Assembly: GCA_028820635.1 (NCBI GenBank)
Contig: JAPPIG010000074.1
Location: 127,325 to 191,324, forward strand
Reading direction: 5' to 3'
DNA length: 64,000 nt
Source of the DNA: Candidatus Poribacteria bacterium
GTDB taxonomy: Bacteria > Poribacteria > WGA-4E > WGA-3G
In this document: one piece after another, positions 51,356-60,203 of the stretch
Position numbering within the stretch: the first letter of the stretch is position 1
Layout: each line of letters opens with the position of its first letter
Position numbers and translations under genes: made by a program
The notes under the pieces: model-generated
What the model saw: the letters and a program-made list of their open reading frames with translations, nothing else
Told to the model about the DNA's origin: nothing
The model's database searches: none

Positions 51356-52123
51356 ATGAAATATCTTAAAACCATCATCGCGCTACTTCTTTGTAGCACA
51401 ATGACGAGTATTGCTTTTGCAGCCAACATCACTGGAACTATAACCTATGATATGGATGAACCGACAACACGTACCGTATTGACAATCAACACACAAGAGC
51501 AACACTGTATTGATGCTACAAAAGGTGCTAAATCTGAAGTACTTGTTGTTTCAAAAGGAAAAGGTATTCAAAACGTTGTAGTTTACGTGCGCATGAGTGG
51601 ACAGAAGGTGACACCACTTAAGGAAAATCCTAAGGTTGACCAGAAGGATTGTCGTTATTTGCCGCATGTAATCGCAGTTCCTATAGGGACTACTGTTAAT
51701 GTAACTTCTGACGATCCGGTTGCCCACAATGTTCACTCGCACGCTGCGAAAAATGAAGCAAAAAACTTCATAATTCAGAAAAAAGGGATAGTCGTTCCAT
51801 ACAAAATTACTAAAGCAGAAGAAATCAAGTTGACTTGCGATATTCATGCTTGGATGAGCGGTTATATTGTCGCTGTTAATAGCAACTATTATACAGTAAC
51901 AGGACAAAAAGATGATAAGAATAACTGGATTCATCCAGATGATTATGAAAAATCAGCTGACACCGGCAAATATACCATCAAAGATGTTCCTGCTGGTAGA
52001 GCACGTGTGGTGGTGTGGCACGAAAAACTCGGTTCAGCAAACAAAACTGTTCAAGTTCCTGCAAGTGGCGATTTAAATGTGGATTTCAAAGCTTCTGAAT
52101 TTAAGCCGCCTAAGAAAAAATAA
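51356..52123 (+). CDS. Periplasmic cupredoxin-like protein, first of two
   Basis: This 255-residue protein has a clear signal peptide (cleaved after AFA near residue 22). The central part fits a cupredoxin fold: PVAHNVHSH near 121-129 supplies the first histidine, and TCDIHAWMSGY near 160-170 gives Cys-x-x-His-x-x-Met, the rest of a type 1 copper site. The C-terminal 60 residues (GKYTIKDVPAGRARVVVWHEKLG) are a carboxypeptidase-regulatory-like beta domain. An earlier QKDCRYLPHVIAVPIGTTV segment is shared with the paralogue at 58355-59155. It probably carries electrons or delivers copper in the respiratory cluster; this is inference from location. AAGGAG precedes the start. Confidence 0.88.
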   Translation: MKYLKTIIALLLCSTMTSIAFAANITGTITYDMDEPTTRTVLTINTQEQHCIDATKGAKSEVLVVSKGKGIQNVVVYVRMSGQKVTPLKENPKVDQKDCRYLPHVIAVPIGTTVNVTSDDPVAHNVHSHAAKNEAKNFIIQKKGIVVPYKITKAEEIKLTCDIHAWMSGYIVAVNSNYYTVTGQKDDKNNWIHPDDYEKSADTGKYTIKDVPAGRARVVVWHEKLGSANKTVQVPASGDLNVDFKASEFKPPKKK

Positions 52124-52141
52124 GCATTCTTCATCCTATTA

Positions 52142-52277
52142 TATGGTGGATTTTAGAATTAACTTGACAATTTGATTTGTAGGAGGGAACTCCGATTCCC
52201 GACTATCACAGCATTCGTCGCGATTCGGAGATCGCTCCTACAGAAGATCTGTCAACATATTTTTATAATTCACTATA
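52142..52277. repeat. MITE-like element, copy C (136 bases)
   Basis: The left end TATGGTGGATTTTAGAATTA at 52142 and the right end (complement of TATAGTGAATTATAAAA) at 52277 bracket the same core as copy B: TGTAGGAGGGAACTCCGATT at 52178 to GAGATCGCTCCTACA ending at 52242. It differs from copy B by scattered substitutions and one base in length. It fills the spacer between the cupredoxin-like gene and the CydA-like gene. Confidence 0.72.
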
Positions 52278-52338
52278 AATACATAAGGATAGAAAATTTC
52301 GTCCTTGTGGTGCATCCTAACAATTGAGAGAACTAAAA

Positions 52339-54252
52339 ATGCGTTGTTGCTCATCTCTTATAACTAAAAAGAGACTATACTTCATACTCGGTTTTGTACT
52401 GCTCGGTACTGTATTATTAGCAGTTGTGCCAGCATTTGCACAGGACATGACTGATGCAGAATATCGTCCATTCCCTCTGATTGGTAGCCGAAACGCAGCG
52501 TGGATTGCCGCGCAATTACATCTGTTATTCGGTTCTTTCATCCTCGGTGTCCCGATGTTTGCGGTGATTATTGAATTTATCGGGTGGAAAACCAAAGATG
52601 AGCGGTACGACCGGATGGCACAAGAGTTTATCAAACTCTGTATGGGGGCATTTTCAACAACAGCGCTGCTCGGTGGCGTTCTCGTTTTTGTTCTTGTTTG
52701 GTGCTATCCAAAGGTGTTGAGCAAGCTGAGCGGCATCTTCGGTCCGACGATGATTTTTTATGTCGTACTGTTCTTTGGAGAGACCTTTACCCTTTACCTA
52801 TATTCGTACGGTTGGGACAAAATGAAAGGTCGTTTTAAATGGGTGCATCTGGTGCTTGGTGTGCTATTAAACGTATGGGGTACGGCGATCATGTTTGTAT
52901 CAAATACGTGGCTCACCTATCAAACAAGCCCCGCTATACAATACGGAAAGGCATCTGTCGAGACTCAAGAGAAGTGGTTAGAGAGCCAATTAGCACAGAA
53001 TTCCGAGTTGACCCGTGCGGAGGTACTTGAAGGGGTTACAGATACAACCGTCATTTCTCTCCACAACGAAACCTCAGGTGAGTTCTTGGGAACGGTATGG
53101 GAAGCAGTTAACAATTTCACATGGATGCCAGTCAACATCCACCGACTTATTGGAAACATCGCATTTGGTGGGTCCATTGTAGCTGCTTATGCAGCATTTC
53201 GCTACCTTGTTGCTAAAACTAAAGAGGAAAAAGCGCATTACGATTGGATGGGATATAACGGCAACTTCATCGCCTTATGCGGACTGATTCCACTGCCTTT
53301 CGCTGGTTATTGGTTAGGTAGAGAAATCTACATGTTCAACAACACGATGGGCATCAATATGATGGGTAGTCTATTCTCATGGCTGTTTATCATACAGGCA
53401 GTAATGATTGGGGTGCTGTTTATCGGTGCAAACTATTACCTCTGGTCTGGAATGGGACGCATACAAGGCGCAGAGATATATGCACGCTATCGTCCGTATA
53501 TGATTGCTATTATTGTTATTGGTGTTGCTATATGGATGACACCGCGGACTCTTTCTAAAATATCCACAGCTTCCGAACTAAGTGCAATGGGAGGTTCAAA
53601 CCACCCGCATCTCGGTCTTTTCGGTTTGATGACTTCCAAAAATACTGTCGTAAATATAGTTATTTTAACTACCTTTTTGAGTTTCCTGTTTTATAGACGT
53701 TCGGGTAAGACACCGACCGTAAGTTGGAAAGGTATTGGGAATATTGTTATTACGGCAATTTTCTTTTTGGGAGTCGTCTCAATCGTAGTTATTGGTATTG
53801 TTGGGTTTATCGTTCCGACCGATACACGCGTCAATGTGTTAACACCGTGGCAGGTGTTGGTTGCACTTGGTGTAATGGTTGTCGTAACAGTGGTTGATAT
53901 TTTCCTATATCGAAAAGCAACGACATCAGGCACTATCAATTGGGGACAGATGACAGAACGCTCTCAATACGTTCTAATCCTGCTTGCGATTACATTTACT
54001 TCTCTAATGGGTTTAATGGGATACGCCCGTTCAGGGCTGCGCGAAGGATGGCATATCTTTGGTGTTCAGAAGGACACATCCGTTGATGCTTTTACGCCTG
54101 CACTTGGTGATGCAGTGAACATGGTTTCAATCATTATGGTTATTTTCTTCGCACTTGTTGGGTTTATCTTCTGGCTCGGTTTGTGGGGTGACAAGAAAAA
54201 ACAACCGGCAACGCCAATTGAAGCAGAAGCAACTGTGGAAAGTGATGACTAA
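52339..54252 (+). CDS. CydA-like oxygen reductase subunit I (cytochrome bd superfamily)
   Basis: The ATG at 52339 gives 637 residues beginning with a signal-like segment (ending AFAQ); a TTG at 52324 is possible. The CydA core is recognisable: AAQLHLLFGSFILGVP near 47-62 (haem-ligand histidine corresponding to E. coli H19), VVLFFGETFTLYLYSYGWDKM near 137-157 (the E107 region), and NIHRLIGNIAFGGSIVAAYAAF near 270 (the H186 region). The first conserved glutamate of E. coli (E99) seems to be absent. About 200 extra C-terminal residues add four or five helices. There is no CydB, and three haem c proteins follow, so it resembles the cytochrome c-associated branch of the bd superfamily. Proton-pumping ability is unknown. 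Confidence 0.82.
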   Translation: MRCCSSLITKKRLYFILGFVLLGTVLLAVVPAFAQDMTDAEYRPFPLIGSRNAAWIAAQLHLLFGSFILGVPMFAVIIEFIGWKTKDERYDRMAQEFIKLCMGAFSTTALLGGVLVFVLVWCYPKVLSKLSGIFGPTMIFYVVLFFGETFTLYLYSYGWDKMKGRFKWVHLVLGVLLNVWGTAIMFVSNTWLTYQTSPAIQYGKASVETQEKWLESQLAQNSELTRAEVLEGVTDTTVISLHNETSGEFLGTVWEAVNNFTWMPVNIHRLIGNIAFGGSIVAAYAAFRYLVAKTKEEKAHYDWMGYNGNFIALCGLIPLPFAGYWLGREIYMFNNTMGINMMGSLFSWLFIIQAVMIGVLFIGANYYLWSGMGRIQGAEIYARYRPYMIAIIVIGVAIWMTPRTLSKISTASELSAMGGSNHPHLGLFGLMTSKNTVVNIVILTTFLSFLFYRRSGKTPTVSWKGIGNIVITAIFFLGVVSIVVIGIVGFIVPTDTRVNVLTPWQVLVALGVMVVVTVVDIFLYRKATTSGTINWGQMTERSQYVLILLAITFTSLMGLMGYARSGLREGWHIFGVQKDTSVDAFTPALGDAVNMVSIIMVIFFALVGFIFWLGLWGDKKKQPATPIEAEATVESDD

Positions 54253-54266
54253 TGGGAGAACAAACG

Positions 54267-55781
54267 ATGAAAAACACACTCGTTAGAATTGCAAGCCTAA
54301 TCATAATGGTTGTGAGTTTTATCGCCTTTGTGGCGAAAGCACCAGCTTTTCCTATCCCTTCTGAGAATCTACTCCCGTGGTCTGTCTGGTTTATGATTTC
54401 GCTGCTGGTGAACGTGATTGTTTGGTTTCCTGTCATGAAATTAGTGTCGTTTGCTCTTGGGGTAATTTGGTTTTACGCTTTTATCGCAGGACTTGTGCCA
54501 GATACTTCTACTGCATCAGGGACAGTAACAACATTAGACTGGACCGATCCGGATGCCGTAGCCGAAATAGGTTTAGCAATTTTTAACGGAAAAGGACAGT
54601 GTGCCGCATGCCACACCTTGGATACTTCAGCACCAAAAGGCAGATGTCCAGATTTAACAGATATTGGCATAAACGCCGCAAACCGCGTACCTGGGACAGA
54701 TGCGAAAACGTATCTAATTGAATCTCTATATGACCCTGGGAAATATTTAGTCACAGGATACGGTAAGATTATGCCAGAGGTATGGAAAAATCCAATTGCG
54801 CTAACAAAATTAGAAATTGAAGCGGTCATAGCATTTCTGCAAAGCCAAGGCGGTGAAATTGACCCAAACCCGTTTGATGAACCGATTGATAGAGCAAAAG
54901 CCGAAACAACAGCAGAAGCACTCCCTCCCTTGCTTTCTGGTGATCCTGAAGCTGGTAAAAAGGTATTTATAGAGGCAGCGTGCATCTCTTGTCATGAGGT
55001 AACAGGTTTAGAAAATCCGAAAGCTGGAGAAGGAAATGAAGACTTTGAAGTTGTCACCGCACCAGAACTCTCAGAAATTGCTGCATTCAATGAATTACGA
55101 TATATTGAAGAATCAATCCTAAAACCGCATGCACAAATTGTGAGTGGTTACGGCACAGTTAAAGTCAATGCAAAAGGGATAACCTACGAAGGAACACTCG
55201 TCTCACAAGATAATGAAAAGATTGTTATTCGCACAAAAGCAGCTGACAGTACAGAGGAAGAACACACAATACTTTTGAGTGATATTGATGATGAGCCAAT
55301 AGAAGACCTTACTAATCTAATAGAAAACGGGTATTCCACATTAACGCTAACACCTACAGGATCAGACGCTTCTGTAAGTGGTGAAATCGTTGAGGAAACC
55401 GAAGATACAGTAACACTCAAAGTTGGTGACGAAAACCAAACGCTATCTAAAACAGATGTCAAAAAACAGATGACTCTTACCGATTTTGACGGTGAACAGA
55501 CTGTCGGTGAACATGTGTCGGGAACAATAGATGACGATGAAATCGTCATAATCGTTGATGGTGGTGAAGAGAGTTTCGATCCATTTGATATTGAGGAAGC
55601 AATTATTGCGTTCGCCTATGGTAAAAGGTTGCTTGTAAAGTCGCCGATGCCAGATAACTTTCCAATTCTCTTAACAGTAGTGGATATGGCGGATTTACTC
55701 GCTTACTTAAGTACATTGACAGGCGAAACAGCAACAGAAGAAACAGCACCGACTGATATAGCAGAAGAAGTTACAGAATAA
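54267..55781 (+). CDS. Membrane-anchored dihaem cytochrome c with beta insertion
   Basis: The ATG at 54267 is preferred, with GGGAG eight bases upstream; the frame also opens at 54252 overlapping the CydA-like stop. Two or three membrane helices occupy residues 1-80. Cytochrome domain one has CAACH near 113 and GKIMPEVW near 169. Domain two has CISCH near 237, but its distal methionine segment KSPMPDNFPILLT appears only near 455: about 180 residues rich in beta strands and acidic residues (GITYEGTLVSQDNEKIVIRT and a similar GEIVEETEDTVTLKVGDE) are inserted. It probably feeds electrons to the CydA-like subunit and may form its stable partner in place of CydB. Confidence 0.85.
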   Translation: MKNTLVRIASLIIMVVSFIAFVAKAPAFPIPSENLLPWSVWFMISLLVNVIVWFPVMKLVSFALGVIWFYAFIAGLVPDTSTASGTVTTLDWTDPDAVAEIGLAIFNGKGQCAACHTLDTSAPKGRCPDLTDIGINAANRVPGTDAKTYLIESLYDPGKYLVTGYGKIMPEVWKNPIALTKLEIEAVIAFLQSQGGEIDPNPFDEPIDRAKAETTAEALPPLLSGDPEAGKKVFIEAACISCHEVTGLENPKAGEGNEDFEVVTAPELSEIAAFNELRYIEESILKPHAQIVSGYGTVKVNAKGITYEGTLVSQDNEKIVIRTKAADSTEEEHTILLSDIDDEPIEDLTNLIENGYSTLTLTPTGSDASVSGEIVEETEDTVTLKVGDENQTLSKTDVKKQMTLTDFDGEQTVGEHVSGTIDDDEIVIIVDGGEESFDPFDIEEAIIAFAYGKRLLVKSPMPDNFPILLTVVDMADLLAYLSTLTGETATEETAPTDIAEEVTE

Positions 55782-55806
55782 CCGAGAAACGCTAAGGAGT
55801 TTACCC

Positions 55807-56583
55807 ATGAAAAGAGTTTCGCTTTTCACAATATGTTTCGTAATTTTCATAATATCTTGGGTATTTCTGGAATTTGTTATGGGTGGCGTTATCTCAAAAC
55901 CAATACCAAGTAGCGTGATTTCGATGTATATGGCGTTGATTCTAATCGCCATTTTGGTGCATGTCTCTGTTGAAGACACAAGATTTCGGGAGTTTCTTCG
56001 TCCTATTCACGAGACACTCGTTGATGAAAACCGTCATGTTAGGCGTATCGTTTTAGCAGTGTTAATTCCGCTGCTTATGCTCGGATATACATATTCTAAT
56101 CTTGCCCAAAAAGCCAATCCCCCCGGAGATCCGCGTGATGCACACCCATCACCACCGCTTGAATTGACCTACAAAGATGAGGTGATCGGCTCAATGCAAA
56201 CTGTTGAAAACCCTCATCGTCATTATGAAAAGGACGACCCAGAAAAATTTAAATCACATGTAGAAAATGGAAGACGGGTCTACTACCAGAACTGTTTTTA
56301 TTGTCATGGGGATCATTTAGATGGGCAAGGGCATTTTGCGGACGCGCTAAATCCTTTACCAGCGAATTTCCAAGACCCAGGCATCATCCCCAATTTCCAA
56401 GAATCCTTCTTTTTCTGGCGGATTAGTAAAGGTGGACCTGGGTTACCTGCATCAGGCACACCGTGGAACTCAGCGATGCCTATCTGGGAAGATCACCTAA
56501 CGAAAGAAGAAATCTGGGACGTTATCCTCTTCCTATCTGATTATACTGGGTATCCGTATCGAACATTTGGGGAGGGACATTAA
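55807..56583 (+). CDS. Membrane-anchored monohaem cytochrome c
   Basis: This 258-residue protein has membrane helices near residues 5-30, 38-58 and 79-98, followed by a periplasmic cytochrome c domain. The haem motif is CFYCHGDHLDGQGHFAD near residues 163-179, and the distal methionine is in SAMPIWEDHLTKEEIWDVILFL near 223. The DGxG after CxxCH is typical of cytochrome c subunits in nitrite, sulfite or oxidase complexes. AAGGAG precedes the ATG at 55807. It lies between two dihaem cytochrome genes and overlaps the leader of the next gene. It likely belongs to the same CydA-like oxidase complex. Confidence 0.88.
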   Translation: MKRVSLFTICFVIFIISWVFLEFVMGGVISKPIPSSVISMYMALILIAILVHVSVEDTRFREFLRPIHETLVDENRHVRRIVLAVLIPLLMLGYTYSNLAQKANPPGDPRDAHPSPPLELTYKDEVIGSMQTVENPHRHYEKDDPEKFKSHVENGRRVYYQNCFYCHGDHLDGQGHFADALNPLPANFQDPGIIPNFQESFFFWRISKGGPGLPASGTPWNSAMPIWEDHLTKEEIWDVILFLSDYTGYPYRTFGEGH

Positions 56584-56584
56584 A

Positions 56585-58282
56585 ATGAGAACCAAGAATG
56601 TTGTCCATTTAGTCCTTATTTTAGGTCTACTCTCTGTTTTAAACTTAACTTATGCACAGGATACCCCGGAAGTCTCCGAAGAAGGAAAAGAGGTCTATGA
56701 AGAAAGTTGCGCCCACTGTCACGGCATTGAAGGTCGTGGCGATGGGAGTGCAGCCGAAAACCTCTTACCAAGACCAAGAGATTTTACACGTGGTCTGTAT
56801 AAGATTCGATCCACAGAAAGCGGTCAACTTCCGACTGACCAAGACCTCTTTGATATTATAACCATAGGTATGCCCGGTTCTTCAATGCCGGGATGGGAAA
56901 CCTCGCTGAGTGCTAATGACCGTTGGGAGGTCGTAGCATATATAAAAACCTTCTACGATGGCTTCAAAGAAAGTGAAACGCCACCGCGACAAATCAGTTT
57001 AGAAGGTAAAATCCCTTATTCAGAAGATAGTGTGGAAATTGGGAAGGTCCTTTATACGCAGTTCGCATGTTTTGAATGCCACGGCAATTTAGGACGTGGC
57101 GATGGCACGTCCGCCCCAACTCTGCAAGATGAGTGGGGTTTTAAAAGCTGGCCTGCAAACCTCACACAAAGTTGGAATTACAGAGGTGGTAACGGTATAG
57201 ACGACATTTACAAGCGATTCATCGGTGGAATTGCAGGTTCAGCAATGCCCATGTTTGAAGACCCTGCTTTCGGCTTAACTATAGAGCAATCCAAACGCTA
57301 TAACGAATTGGACAGTAAAGTCGAAATGACAGAGTCTGAGGAAGAAGAATATAACCAACTCGATGAAAAAATGGGTAATGCTTACGAAATCTTAGACCTT
57401 ATGGCGGATGGTGATGCAACCGAAGAACAAAAACAGATCTATGATACAGCGATGAAAGCATTCAATGTAAAAAGTTGGCACTTGGCGAACTACGTCAAAT
57501 CTCTTTCTCCTGAGAAACAGCCAGAGCCAGCAATTGGCAAAAACGTCCTCCGCTCACAATATACAATAAACGAGTTGCCGGAAATAGCTGATGCCGCTTG
57601 GGAAACGCTTGAATCAAGCTACTTCCCCCTTGTCGGACAAATAATTGTTGAACCACGCCAGTTTAATCCAACGATTGACTCGGTTAATGTCAAATCATTT
57701 TACAATGATACAGAGGTTGTCTTTCTTTTTACTTGGGATGACCGAACACATAATACCGAAGTTGAAGAGGACGAAGATACTGGAACAACGTTTGAGGACG
57801 CAATTGCAATCCAATTTCCTGTGAAAGTGCCGAAAGGGCCCACCGCTGAAAAACCTTATTTCCTTTGGGGCGGAAGAAAAGCTGTCTATCTGTGGCAGTG
57901 GAAAGCATCTGATGCAGACAAGGTTACGGAACTCACAGCCAAAGGAATCAACAATGCTGAGGCACAAGAAGTCCAAGGAGATATTCAAGCAAAAAGTGAA
58001 TACACTGATGGACAATACAAATTGTGGGTCAAACGTGCGCTAAAAACGGATGATAAGAAAGACCTGCAGCTTGAATCCGGTGTATTTGTACCAATCGCTT
58101 TTTCAGCATGGGATGGTGCGAATGGAGATGTTGATACAAAACGGGTTATCTCAAGTTGGTACAGTTTTGTGTTAGAACCAGTTCCTTCGTCAAGAAGGTT
58201 TATTTATCCGCCGTTAGTGGCACTTCTCTCGTTTGGTCTGTTAGTCGGACTACGACAGTTTGTACGACAAAGAAATACGTAA
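56585..58282 (+). CDS. Dihaem cytochrome c fused to ethylbenzene dehydrogenase-like haem-binding domain
   Basis: The ATG at 56585 follows GGAGGG by eight bases and lies two bases after the upstream stop codon. The protein of 565 residues has a signal peptide (ending TYAQ) and two cytochrome c units: CAHCHGIEGRGDGS near 43 with SSMPGWE near 99, and CFECHGNLGRGDGT near 159 with SAMPMFED near 219. From about 330 to 535 a beta-sandwich follows (YFPLVGQIIVEPRQF; SVNVKSFYNDTEVVFLFTWDD; IAFSAWDGANGDVDTKRVISSWYSF) like the gamma subunit of ethylbenzene/DMSO-type dehydrogenases, which binds haem b. A C-terminal helix anchors it. It is a possible three-haem electron relay for the nearby oxidase. Confidence 0.88.
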   Translation: MRTKNVVHLVLILGLLSVLNLTYAQDTPEVSEEGKEVYEESCAHCHGIEGRGDGSAAENLLPRPRDFTRGLYKIRSTESGQLPTDQDLFDIITIGMPGSSMPGWETSLSANDRWEVVAYIKTFYDGFKESETPPRQISLEGKIPYSEDSVEIGKVLYTQFACFECHGNLGRGDGTSAPTLQDEWGFKSWPANLTQSWNYRGGNGIDDIYKRFIGGIAGSAMPMFEDPAFGLTIEQSKRYNELDSKVEMTESEEEEYNQLDEKMGNAYEILDLMADGDATEEQKQIYDTAMKAFNVKSWHLANYVKSLSPEKQPEPAIGKNVLRSQYTINELPEIADAAWETLESSYFPLVGQIIVEPRQFNPTIDSVNVKSFYNDTEVVFLFTWDDRTHNTEVEEDEDTGTTFEDAIAIQFPVKVPKGPTAEKPYFLWGGRKAVYLWQWKASDADKVTELTAKGINNAEAQEVQGDIQAKSEYTDGQYKLWVKRALKTDDKKDLQLESGVFVPIAFSAWDGANGDVDTKRVISSWYSFVLEPVPSSRRFIYPPLVALLSFGLLVGLRQFVRQRNT

Positions 58283-58354
58283 TTCTATTGAATCAAATCA
58301 AAACAGTGAGGCAACATTGTCTCATAACGTTAAATTTTTATAAGGAGATAAAAA

Positions 58355-59155
58355 ATGAAAACGAAAATGTTGACATGTCTCATACTTCTTTTCGCATTTG
58401 GCTTCGGTCTGTTTGTGTTTGCAGACAGCCATGAAAAAGAAGAAGAGATGAATAAACTTGTTTTTCCCAAAGCATATAAATCTACGACTGTTAAAGACGG
58501 TGGAAAAATTAGTGGTGTTGTAAAGTTTGAAGGCGAAGTGCCTGAAAAGAAAAAACTCGAAATCACAAAAGATCCGAAGGTTTGTGGTGTTACAGATAAG
58601 TTTGATGAATCGCTTGTCGTTGGTGATGGTATGGCTTTGAAGAACACAATTGTATATCTGATGGACATTTCACAAGGCAAGGATTTTGACAAGGACGCAA
58701 AAGTGGAAATTGATCAGAAGGATTGTAGATTCGATCCGCATGTGCAGATCATTCCTGTTGGAACCGTCCTGACGATGTTGAATAACGACAAGGCAACGCA
58801 CAATGTGCATATCTTCGGTACAAAGAAGAATAACACCGAGATAAACATACAGCAAACAAAGAACCGTAAAAAAATGCGTCTCACTCGTTTTAAGTCTAAG
58901 AATGCGGAAGGTCCCGTTGAAGTGAAATGCGATATCCATGGATGGATGAAAGCATGGGTCGCTTATGTGCCGCATCCGTATTTTGCTGTGACGAACGAAA
59001 AGGGTGAATTCACACTTGAAGATGTCCCCGCCGGAACCTATAAGTTGGGATATTGGCATGAAGCGTGCGGCACCAATAACAAAGAACCTGTTACTGTCAC
59101 CGTCACTGCTGGCGGGGAAGTCAAGCAAGATTTCACGCTGAAACTTAAAAAGTAG
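58355..59155 (+). CDS. Periplasmic cupredoxin-like protein, second of two
   Basis: This 266-residue protein has a signal peptide ending in FVFA near residue 23 and is a paralogue of the gene at 51356. It shares DQKDCRFDPHVQIIPVGTVL near 125, the first copper histidine in ATHNVHIFGTK near 152, the CDIHGWM triad near 191-197 and a C-terminal GEFTLEDVPAGTYKLGYWHEACG regulatory-like beta domain. An additional IVKF-type beta unit with GGKISGVVKFEGEVPEKKKLEI lies near 49. AAGGAG precedes the start. Two copies flanking the CydA-like operon suggest a role in copper-mediated electron transfer or copper supply for the cytochrome c oxidase encoded downstream. Confidence 0.87.
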   Translation: MKTKMLTCLILLFAFGFGLFVFADSHEKEEEMNKLVFPKAYKSTTVKDGGKISGVVKFEGEVPEKKKLEITKDPKVCGVTDKFDESLVVGDGMALKNTIVYLMDISQGKDFDKDAKVEIDQKDCRFDPHVQIIPVGTVLTMLNNDKATHNVHIFGTKKNNTEINIQQTKNRKKMRLTRFKSKNAEGPVEVKCDIHGWMKAWVAYVPHPYFAVTNEKGEFTLEDVPAGTYKLGYWHEACGTNNKEPVTVTVTAGGEVKQDFTLKLKK

Positions 59156-59175
59156 TGCTTTGTCAACATATTATT

Positions 59176-59245
59176 GTAGGTCGCGATTCGGAGATCGCTC
59201 CTACTGGAATGTATCTTCTTGTAGGAGGGAACTCCGATTCCCGAC
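59176..59245. repeat. Rearranged halves of the GTAGGAG repeat core
   Basis: GTAGGTCGCGATTCGGAGATCGCTCCTAC lies at 59176-59204 and GTAGGAGGGAACTCCGATTCC, then CGAC, at 59221-59245. These are the two halves of the MITE core seen at 20887 and 52178 but in swapped order. The preceding TGTCAACATATT matches the right flank of copy C. It lies between the cupredoxin and ABC genes. Confidence 0.55.
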
Positions 59246-59273
59246 TAAATTCTTGACTAAGCAGTAGTATGGG

Positions 59274-60191
59274 GTGAAAGATCAAATTACGGTTGAAAAT
59301 CTGACACACAAATACGGCAATCGGTGTGCTTTAGATAACGTTAGCTTCACCGTATCTCGTGGTGAGATTTTTGGCTTACTCGGTCCAAACGGTAGTGGAA
59401 AAACAACCTTTTTTAAGATTCTGTCTACTCTCATGTCGCCTACGTCGGGGAGTGTTAGCATTTTCGGGCACGACTTGAGCATTGACGCGAAAGCGATTCG
59501 GAAGTTATTAGGGGTTGTTTTTCAACGTCCAGCATTAGATGTCAAACTGACTGTTACAGAGAACTTATATCATTACGGACATCTCTATGGACTCAAAGGC
59601 AAAAGTCTGAAACACAGAATTTCCGAGTTATTAGAACGATTTGGAATCAGTGACAGATCACACGACCTCGTAGAAAAATTATCGGGAGGTTTACAAAGGC
59701 GCGTAGAAATAACGAAAGCAATGCTACATTCCCCACAGGTTTTACTACTGGATGAACCAAGTAGCGGGTTAGATATAGGTGTGCGGCGACAACTGAGTGA
59801 ATACCTAAACTCACTTGCGGAGACAGAAAATATGCTTGTCCTATTGACAACGCATCTTATGGATGAGGCAGAGTTATGCAACCGAGTCGGTATTTTGGAT
59901 TCAGGAAAGTTTGTTGCTCTTGGAACACCTGACGAACTCAAGGCACAAATCGGTGGAGATGTTGTGTTGATAGAGACTGAAAAAGGTGAAGAACTCTGCA
60001 GCGCAATAGCCGACCGATTTGAGGTTGCCCCGATTTTAACTGATAATTACTTACGCATTGAATGTGAACGGGGACATGAGTTTGTTCGGGATGTTGTAGC
60101 AGCGTTCTCTGATGATATTCAGACTGTTCGGTTCGGAAAACCTACATTAGAGGATGTTTTCATTAAACTAACAGGGAACCCATTTGTTTAA
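59274..60191 (+). CDS. ABC transporter ATP-binding protein (DrrA/NatA type)
   Basis: This 305-residue ATPase starts at a GTG (59274). It has Walker A GPNGSGKTT near residues 39-47, the Q-loop VVFQRPALD near 83, signature LSGGLQRR near 138, Walker B LLLDEPSSGLD near 160 and the switch histidine in LTTHLMDEAE near 193. After residue 220 a C-terminal regulatory region typical of multidrug/sodium exporters of the DrrA/NatA/CcmA-like family is present. It pairs with the ABC-2 permease that begins 12 bases later. Position within the oxidase genes suggests a role in oxidase maturation or in exporting a factor such as copper-related or haem-related cargo, as with nosFY; that is inference. Confidence 0.92.
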   Translation: MKDQITVENLTHKYGNRCALDNVSFTVSRGEIFGLLGPNGSGKTTFFKILSTLMSPTSGSVSIFGHDLSIDAKAIRKLLGVVFQRPALDVKLTVTENLYHYGHLYGLKGKSLKHRISELLERFGISDRSHDLVEKLSGGLQRRVEITKAMLHSPQVLLLDEPSSGLDIGVRRQLSEYLNSLAETENMLVLLTTHLMDEAELCNRVGILDSGKFVALGTPDELKAQIGGDVVLIETEKGEELCSAIADRFEVAPILTDNYLRIECERGHEFVRDVVAAFSDDIQTVRFGKPTLEDVFIKLTGNPFV

Positions 60192-60203
60192 GAGAACAAC
60201 AAA

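Noticed and set aside
52324..52338. TTG start for the CydA-like gene
   Set aside because: It adds five residues before a good signal-like sequence and has no better ribosome binding site than the ATG at 52339.
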